A program made the translations under genes and the position numbers. A stretch of DNA of 60,000 nt from Hydractinia symbiolongicarpus (Eukaryota > Cnidaria > Hydrozoa > Anthoathecata > Hydractiniidae), in assembly GCF_029227915.1 (NCBI RefSeq), contig NC_079882.1:14656501-14716500 (forward strand), in the 5' to 3' direction. Below, in pieces: positions 52,681 to 60,000 of the stretch. Position 1 is the first letter of the stretch. Every line of letters begins with the position of its first letter. Under the pieces are notes generated by a model. It was not told the DNA's origin and did no database searches. It saw nothing but the letters and a program-made list of their open reading frames with translations.

Positions 52681-53045
52681 TCATCAACTATGAAGAGTGT
52701 GCTCTCACCGGCGAGGAAATTTGATAATCGTTCAATCCACTCAATTAGTTTATCCCGGGGCTCTATCAAAAAAACATAGTCATCCTTTCAAAGCGAGGAT
52801 CTCCCCAAGTACGCCGTGTTCCATCGAATTGTTGGGAATAGGATCACGATACTAGGAAAGTGGCCCCTGTACTCATTCTCGAGAAGGTCGAGCACACGCT
52901 TAGTTTTGCCACAGCTTGTAGGGCCTGTAAATATAGCTGTATGGGGTTCCTTGACAATATTTAGCATGTTTGTTGTATACCCATGGGCATACAACAAAAC
53001 TTTTAAAAATTTTATTTTGGTGGCATCATCGAACGCTTGTACCAA
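52681..53045 (-). pseudogene. Packaging ATPase, N-terminal half
   Basis: It carries Walker A GPTSCGKT and the strand before Walker B; the frame breaks near 52788. The C-terminal half is deleted. The frame before Walker A is continuous here (VLLYAHGYTTN), unlike in copy 1. No ATG is found upstream, so the true start may lie in the overlapping gene. Confidence 0.75.
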
Positions 53046-53254
53046 CCATGATTTATTGCATAATCATCGAATAGGATCACCCCCGTCATATATCCAGCTA
53101 GTTTTATACCATCTTCCATGTCCATCTTCGCACCTGGCCTAGAAGCACCCAGCGCCTTTTTGGCACCTAATGCTATTACGATGGTATATGATACTAATCT
53201 CACGGACTCCCATAGACTATCAACAACCTCCTTCTGATATTCTTTGCTGCTCAT
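53012..53254 (-). CDS. Small conserved protein (80 aa), intact copy
   Basis: It starts MSSKEYQKEVVDSLWESVRL in TATAAATG context. A weak hydrophobic helix (SYTIVIALGAKKALG) and the conserved end WYKRSMMPPK. It overlaps the ATPase frame. No family recognised. Confidence 0.65.
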   Translation of the reverse strand: MSSKEYQKEVVDSLWESVRLVSYTIVIALGAKKALGASRPGAKMDMEDGIKLAGYMTGVILFDDYAINHGWYKRSMMPPK

Positions 53255-53264
53255 TTATATTATA

Positions 53265-53615
53265 CTATTTCATACGAAGAATATCTGGCTGTGTTTGAGA
53301 TTTTTGCTGAGCCACTGCAGCAGGCTGCTGGATACCGGCGGGTCCCCTACGGAAAAAAAAATATACGGCACCTCCAATACAGGCGAGGGTAATAATACCC
53401 CCCCCCCCCACGCCATATATATATCCACTGCCTGACTGTACAGAACTCACCCCAGAAGAGGTTTTGACTGGAGTAACAACAACACCCTGTTGTTGTTTCA
53501 TGTCTTCCTTCCTCTTCTTCATCAGTGCGGTCAACTTGTGACCTTGGGCCACTCTACCCGGATGCTTCACTGGTTTTGTTATTACCCTTTCTTCTTTTGA
53601 TTGTTCCTCACTCAT
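53265..53615 (-). CDS. Tail-anchored-type small protein, intact copy
   Basis: The start is chosen at MSEEQSKEERV; the frame is open 30 codons further upstream but those overlap the neighbouring gene. It contains the HPGRVAQGHKLTALMKKRKE motif, a GVGGGG linker encoded by a poly-C tract, a membrane helix (IITLACIGGAVYFFFRR) and a Gln-rich tail (QQPAAVAQQKSQTQ). Membrane-anchored virion protein is a reasonable guess. Confidence 0.65.
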   Translation of the reverse strand: MSEEQSKEERVITKPVKHPGRVAQGHKLTALMKKRKEDMKQQQGVVVTPVKTSSGVSSVQSGSGYIYGVGGGGIITLACIGGAVYFFFRRGPAGIQQPAAVAQQKSQTQPDILRMK

Positions 53616-53643
53616 TTCTTTATAAGCCACAGGGCTTATAAAA

Positions 53644-54078
53644 TCACTTCCCCGCCGCAACACATACAAATCTGATGGAGGACAGTAGCTGACTGGTCCA
53701 ACCATGATCCACGTACCGACATAACGTAATCACGCACTCATCATCACCATCAAACCGAATCGCTATTTTATATTCCGAATTATCGAATGATATAATTTCC
53801 AAATTAGAATTTGACGTGCGCGATACGATTTGGCCGAGCCTGGGAATTATATGCTCTAATGTAAAATACACGCTGGCTATACACTCGCCGTCGCTGGGGT
53901 CAATAGTAGCGTCTCCAATATCCAGATCTGAAATGCTCAATCCAATGCCTAGAATGTGGGAAGATGTGTCTATATACATTTGTCGTAGCCTACTACAACA
54001 ATACCTTACTATATCTCCAAGGGATGACGGTGGAATAACAATATTTTCAAAGAGCCTAGTTTGCAATTCATCAAACAT
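53644..54078 (-). CDS. Unknown conserved protein (144 aa), intact copy
   Basis: MFDELQTRLFENIVIPPSSL...; CIASVYFTLEHIIPRLGQI; C-terminus CVITLCRYVDHGW. It overlaps the upstream gene by 8 bases and the downstream one's upstream extension. No known family; mixed alpha/beta look. Confidence 0.65.
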   Translation of the reverse strand: MFDELQTRLFENIVIPPSSLGDIVRYCCSRLRQMYIDTSSHILGIGLSISDLDIGDATIDPSDGECIASVYFTLEHIIPRLGQIVSRTSNSNLEIISFDNSEYKIAIRFDGDDECVITLCRYVDHGWTSQLLSSIRFVCVAAGK

Positions 54079-54643
54079 TCTTTTCCTTCTCTATTTCTTC
54101 CTTTTCATCAATGGACTGCGAGAGTTTTGTGTGATTAATCGTGTGAGCGGCAACGAGTAGGGGCGCTAAAAACTTGGCAAACGCCGAATATACCAGTATA
54201 CCCAAATCAGCCAAACAATCTCGTATTATTGGATCATCCTCAATATCCTTCCGTAGACCTTCTAGGTTATCAATGGATACTATATTACCTATGGCTTTCG
54301 TATATAAGCCGATGGCATGGGTACTGAGAGCCTTTGCAGTTTTCTCTTCTTTTTCCTGCAATTCATGTTGAATGAAATCGGTATGAATTTTTTCAATTAC
54401 ATCCTCCGTGCACTTATCGATAAATGCCTCACTACATTTTTTAGGCAGTAAGTGTGTTTTACCTTAACGTATCGCATCCTTCAAAGCCTGGCGCTTGTCG
54501 GTTTTTTGCGCAACAGCCTCGGCTGGAGTATCGAATATTTCTGCTAATTCGTGAGCCATGTTTATTAGACGTCGATACCGATAGAAACAAGCAAGTATCA
54601 ATATATAAGGGAGGAGTATACCAATCAGTAGTAATAACTCCAT
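54071..54643 (-). pseudogene. N-terminally anchored membrane protein, broken copy
   Basis: Same CAAATAAATG start and hydrophobic anchor as 35129-35695. A stop near 54465 and a frame change separate the first third from the open C-terminal 96 codons. Confidence 0.65.
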
Positions 54644-54663
54644 TTATTTGCAGTTTTGTGTAT

Positions 54664-54688
54664 AAAGGTGATGCTTCGCAACACCTTT
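54664..54688 (-). terminator. AAAGGTG/CACCTTT hairpin
   Basis: Conserved counterpart of 35716-35740; the arms are identical and the loop has changed. Confidence 0.5.
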
Positions 54689-54703
54689 GGATAAAGCACT
54701 AAA

Positions 54704-55202
54704 TTACTCAGATATGGATCGATAGCCCTTCGATTGGTTTTCATTTTTCCACATGGGTTGCATGTTGGTATAATGTAAACGCGCAAGCTGTAATTCTTCG
54801 CTTGGATATTCACCATTTTCTCGATACTTAACTGGTTATTTTATGATCGAATTCCCACTGCCCTCGATTGCTCCAGCACATGCCATCTTTGAATTGCTTT
54901 TGTATATGCCCGATAAATGTACAGATCCCGCACCCCAGGTACTCGGTGGATGCTATCTCCGTGTCATAGATTAGAGCATTCTTAATCCTATTCAGAATTA
55001 GCCCATGCATATATGCAGGGAAATCGCACTCTTTGCAAAAGCCGTGCTGTTTTTTATGGTGGCATTTATTTCGCTCTTTGGTTGCCCTCTTAATATCTAA
55101 GCATTTGATAAACAATTTGGTCCATTGCTCATTCCGCTGCAATTTAAAATTATCAAAAAACAAAGACCTTTTGCATTGTGAGCATTCCTTGATTTCTTCC
55201 AT
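54704..55202 (-). pseudogene. HNH-type nuclease, single copy
   Basis: MEEIKECSQCKRSLFFDNF start, zinc pairs, FCKECDFPAYM, STEYLGCGICTF and an intact active-site FDHKI. The frame breaks just after, near 54840; the C-terminal LHYTNMQPMW follows in another frame. The family is a stand-alone HNH/endonuclease VII-like enzyme of DNA viruses and Polintons. Confidence 0.7.
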
Positions 55203-55210
55203 TTTATTAC

Positions 55211-55237
55211 ATTTTATGAATACATAATTCATAAAAT
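55211..55237 (-). terminator. Hairpin upstream of HNH gene
   Basis: ATTTTATGAAT / ATTCATAAAAT, perfect 11-bp arms. The last recognisable element sequence before the breakpoint. Confidence 0.6.
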
Positions 55238-55246
55238 TTTTGGACA

Positions 55247-55399
55247 GAATTCATCAGCCTGCACGATACAATAATGACATGTTTCCATTAGTTTCAACAT
55301 GTGGTGCCTTTCCACAAATGATTGCCGATGAACATCCAGATAGATCATCTACTTCTCTATTAATGGCAGCAGATTTGTGCTTAGCTCTCGTTGAGGTCG
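55247..55399. other. Spacer of unknown origin
   Basis: About 150 bases between the end of Polinton copy 2 and the 5' end of the retrotransposon. No gene or repeat recognised. Confidence 0.4.
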
Positions 55400-55645
55400 G
55401 ACGTATCTAAAACGCTCCGGTCTTGGCGCGCTAAGTCGAAGAAAGAAAAAAGAAGACTAAAGCTTGAAGAGCTCCTGCTTTGACAGCTAAGTACTTTTTG
55501 ATTTATTATATACTGTACTGCCTTCTTTACTTCATTTATATCTTTTCATTTCTTTAATTTGTTGTTTTGTAAGTTTTTTAAATTATTGTTTTTGTTAATA
55601 AATTGTTTTTATCCCAGTCAGTTTTTTATCCATCTATCATCTAAT

Positions 55646-58600
55646 ATGGTAGCTTTGCTGTGTTGTGGGTTCCTGCTGTTCCTTCTGTGTAACATCGTAA
55701 GGAAATGGGCTTGCCTCAGATCCTTCAAACATAGTTTTGGAAGAGCACATAACCGTAGAATGATCTCTCTACGACTTAAAAATAACTTTACTCAGGTAGG
55801 AAACCCCACATTTACGCTAAAACTGATTTTTGTGTTCGTTGTATTTTTGAGCAATACAAAACCTTCGTTCAAAAGTAGCTCACCCAAAAACAACGAAATG
55901 AGTCGACTAGATAGGAGTTTCTTTTCTATCTCTTCACTTGATGCCTGCAATAGAGTTTCTGAAAGCCAGCTCACTCTCCAATTAAAATTAATGGCTTTAT
56001 CAAAACTTAAGCCAAGCAGGCACAAGTATTTCTATTTTTTAATACTCTTGTCAGGGGACATCTGCCTCAACCCAGGTCCTGTTAAGTATCCCTGTTCTTC
56101 ATGCTTAAAACCTGTGGCAAAAACACACAAAGCACTTTCTTGTGACAAGTGTGGATTTTGGGCTCATAAAAAATGTGAGCGTATTTCTGATAAAAAATAT
56201 CAACAATTTATGAAGACTCCTGAAGATAAACTGTTTTTCGTTTGCAGTCCCTGTCTTTCTCGTAATTTGCCCTTTGCTAATGAGGAGTCATTTGGTGACG
56301 AAATTCCGGACAACATCAATATTACTATTGATGAAAACTTTGATTTTGAGGCAATCAGAAATGGGAAGGGGTTAAAAATGGCCCATCTCAACATTAATGG
56401 TCTGTCATCCAAACTAGACTATGTTAAACTTCTGCTACATCAAACAAAACTTGATGTATTCTCCATCTGTGAAACCAAAATTGATGACACCATCACTGAA
56501 AATGACGTTAAAATTGATGGCTATGTTTGTTATAGGAATGATGACTTGGATAGCCACCTTTTGAAACACCTTTACTTCGAAAATGTTGAATCATTATGGG
56601 TGAAAGTGTGCCTGAAAAAAACTAAACCTATTTACGTGTGTGGGGTTTACAGGCCACCTGGAGGTAGTGATTTGCAGAGTACCGAAAACCTGTGTACTCA
56701 TTTTAAACAGTGTTTTAACAAGCTCCCAAAAGAAAAAGATGTTTTCATCTTGGGAGATTTTAACTGTAACATGCTTTCAAAATATGCTCTTTCCTCCAAA
56801 ATAAAGGAATTATGCTCCAGTCTTTTCCTAAAACAACATATTACGGAGCCAACTCGTGTTACTGAAAATAGTAGCACTCTTATAGACTTGATACTTTCTA
56901 ACAGTTCTTGTATTTCTAAAACTGGTGTCATGGATTTAGGCATCAGTGATCACAATTTAGTTTATGTGATCAGAAAATTCAAAAGGCCAAAATTTGAACC
57001 TAAAACATGCAAGGTTCGTAGCTACAAGAACTTCAGTGAAGAGGCTTTTCTGAAGGACCTCAGGAATTTAGACTGGTCATATTTTAATAATTATGATGAC
57101 CTTGATGAAGCATGTGAGAAACTGAATAAAAATGTTAAAACAGTGGCTGACAAACATGCCCCTTTCAAAACACATAGATTTTCTGGCCGTGTTGAGGCAT
57201 GGGTCACTGATGAATTAATAATAACCATCAAAGAAAGAGACTTCTTGAAACGGAAAGCATCAAAAACAAAATCCATCATAGACTGGGAAGCTTTCAAACA
57301 AAAAAGGAACCAGGTAATAGGTCTCAAAAATCGAATTAAAAACGAGTACTATAATGACGTTTTGCAGGACTTTCAAAAACGGCCAAAACAACTTTGGAAA
57401 ACCCTAAAAAAACTGGTTCCTGATAAGTCAGGCAATACTACCTCGATAAAACGAGTAGTCCAAAACGATGGTACAGAAACTTCTCACCCAAAAGAAATTT
57501 CCAACACATTCAATTCATTTTTTGTCAGTGTTGGTGCCAAACTAGCCTCTAAATTTTCTTCTGACACTACTAATGTTAATCCACCTGTTAGCGGACACGA
57601 TTTTCGGTGGGCTCGTATTGACACCAAAAGTGTCGAAAAAATAATTAGTTCACTAAAACTTAATAAAGCTACAGGCTTGGACGGAATTGGTTCACGACTG
57701 CTAAAAGCAGGTTCGTCAGTTTTACGTATTTATTTATCAAGTCTTTTCAACAAATCTTTATTTACTGGTTATGTACCTAAATGTTGGAAGACTAAAAGGG
57801 TCTCGCCTATTTTTAAAAGTGGCAATAAAACAGATCCTACTAATTATCGGCCTATCTCCATTTTGCCAATTCCTATGAAAACTTTTGAAAAGTTAGTGCA
57901 TGAGCAAATGTCTCATTTTATTTCTGAGCACAACTTTCTGAATGACAGACAGTCCGGATTTCGAAAACTCTTTTCCACAGAAACTGCAGTAGTCGATGTC
58001 TCTGATGTTATTCTTACTGAGCTCGACCAACATAACTTTGTTTGTGCTGTGCTCATTGACCTTAAAAAAGCTTTTAACACTGTTGATCATAAAATTTTGT
58101 TAAAAAAACTATGGTGTTTTGGCATCAGAGATGCTGCCTTTGACTGGTTCGAGTCCTACTTAACGGACCGAATGCAGCTGACTCTTGTAAACGACACAGG
58201 ATCAGATCTGCTTCATGAAGACGCTTTTGGGGTGCCGCAGGCATCTGTGTTGGGGCCCCTGCTCTTTCTTTTGTATATTGATGACTTAAAATCTGTCATC
58301 AATTCAAACTACCACCATCTATATGCGGATGATACAATAATTATTTCGTCTCATAAAAACTTGGATACCCTTGTCTCCCAGGTCGAGTTAGAACTTTCGC
58401 AAGTCGACCTCTGGCTGAATAATAACAAAATGACTATTAAATACGGACAAAACTGAAACAATCTTTTTCGGCAACCACAGCCTGTTAAAAAAAGTTGAGA
58501 ACAAAACTATCAACTATATGGGTATTCCTTTAAAGAGGAGCAAAAAATTTAAATATCTTGGGGTAACATTTGATCAAAAAATGCAATGGGAAAAGCACAT

Positions 58601-59116
58601 TAATGACATAAATAGAAAAATACTAATTAAATATTCTAAAATTAGAACCATTGCATCCTGTTTAACACCTCACACAAAAAACCTTTTAATTAATGCACTT
58701 GTCATGCCATATTTCATTACTGCTCCTCGGCATGGGCTTGTGCCACCCAAGGTAGATTGGGAAAACTAGAAAAACGATTAAAATATGTCCGTACCTTTCT
58801 TGGGAAAGAGAGGGAATATTCAATGAATAATTTACTCATCAAAAACGATGCCATATTAGTTTTCAAAGCCATGAATCACATTGCTCCTGATTACATGCGC
58901 TCAAAATTCCTTTTGACAAAAAACTGTCATAATCATCAAACAAGAGGAGCTTCAAAAAACAGGTTCACACTTCCCTTGGTCAACACGGAATTTGGCAAAA
59001 AAGCCTTCCCATTTAGAGCTGCAAAAGTGTGGAATAATCTTCCAGACCAAATGACCTGTGATGGAAGTCTGCTTTCGTTTAAGACTTCCATCTCTAATGT
59101 ATTTGGCAAATTCTAA
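55646..59116 (+). pseudogene. CR1-like ORF: PHD finger, APE endonuclease, reverse transcriptase (frameshifted)
   Basis: First ATG at 55646 (MVALLCCGFLLF). The sequence LLSGDICLNPGP at about 56048-56080 resembles a 2A ribosome-skipping peptide. A PHD-type finger follows directly: CSSC, CDKCGFWAHKKC, CSPC. Endonuclease motifs are HLNINGL, CETKID, LGDFNC and GISDHN. RT motifs are YRPISILP, LIDLKKAFNTVDH, FGVPQASVLGP and YADDT. Frame is lost near 58445 and again near 58765, but homology continues to 59116. The RT core is intact, so the break is probably recent. Confidence 0.85.
56048..56080 (+). other. 2A-like motif in retrotransposon ORF
   Basis: GDICLNPGP encoded just upstream of the PHD finger. 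The 2A consensus is D-x-E-x-NPGP; here the Glu position is Cys. NPGP and the upstream hydrophobic LLS are kept. 2A-like sequences at the N-terminus of APE-type retrotransposon ORFs are established for several marine invertebrates. Whether this variant skips is uncertain. Confidence 0.55.

Positions 59117-60000
<884 letters not shown>

Larger units (their letters stand above)
44591..55246. mobile_element. Polinton/adintovirus-like element, copy 2 (truncated)
   Basis: It is collinear with copy 1 from the Cys-rich gene through the HNH gene, in the same orientation about 20 kb away, but lacks everything equivalent to 36.8-41.2 kb (no polymerase). Deletions remove most of the penton-like gene, the capsid N-terminus and half the ATPase. 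An 865-bp segment of other origin separates the membrane and penton-like genes. The right end breaks off just after the hairpin at 55211-55237. Confidence 0.85.

Noticed and set aside
55247-55399. Continuation of Polinton copy 2
   Set aside because: Apart from a few bases after the hairpin, nothing matches the corresponding part of copy 1.

Overview
This is a stretch of eukaryotic, animal-type genome built almost entirely from mobile DNA. No intact host gene is visible. CR1/L2-like retrotransposons with a PHD-type finger and a 2A-like motif, Polinton genes of a kind I associate with early-branching marine animals, TAGC-rich simple repeats and long (AT)n and (ATT)n tracts suggest a cnidarian or sponge. 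That is an inference; no marker gene settles it.

Region 1 (1-24.96 kb) is a nested array of one roughly 3 kb non-autonomous element. Each copy starts GCGGAGAG (followed by a GC-rich palindrome) and ends CTATATTGA, between T residues of the target. At least four plus-strand copies lie at 149-12397, 489-3648, 4118-7058 and 7059-10224, and two minus-strand copies at 12655-15496 and 15750-23691, so the array is a head-to-head inverted repeat. Most copies carry a tRNA-like module. Three younger insertions interrupt it: a 761-bp piggyBac-type MITE with TTAA duplication (13003-13763), a complete CR1/L2-like retrotransposon with two intact ORFs (16013-20690) and a tRNA-derived SINE (21982-22325). Intact sister copies in the window give the empty sites. 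A repeat rich in TGACGTCA palindromes fills 23.7-24.96 kb.

Region 2 (24.97-41.2 kb) is Polinton/adintovirus-like element copy 1. It holds a small Cys-rich protein, a putative ssDNA-binding protein, a SAP/Rho_N-like protein, membrane proteins, a penton-like protein, a double-jelly-roll-type major capsid protein (intact), an rve integrase, a BRO-N protein, a packaging ATPase, HNH nucleases and a protein-primed PolB. Capsid and several small genes are open; integrase, ATPase, BRO-N and PolB are broken, so the copy is a decayed provirus.

Region 3 (41.2-44.56 kb) holds a RecQ-like helicase pseudogene with an intron, a minisatellite and about 500 bp of (AT)n.

Region 4 (44.59-55.25 kb) is a second, more decayed Polinton copy in the same orientation. 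It lacks PolB, the capsid N-terminus and half the ATPase. It keeps the integrase N-terminus lost from copy 1 and carries a different accessory gene in the BRO-N slot.

Region 5 (55.4-60 kb) is a second CR1-like retrotransposon with a PHD finger, endonuclease and RT, one frameshift and a long (ATT)n tail.

Comparing the Polinton copies shows (i) a recurrent AATAAATG-type start context, (ii) hairpins at most gene junctions, often with TTTTGTA/TACAAAA arms, and (iii) an in-frame stop and a frameshift at identical positions in both copies, inside a segment that is much more similar between copies than the rest.
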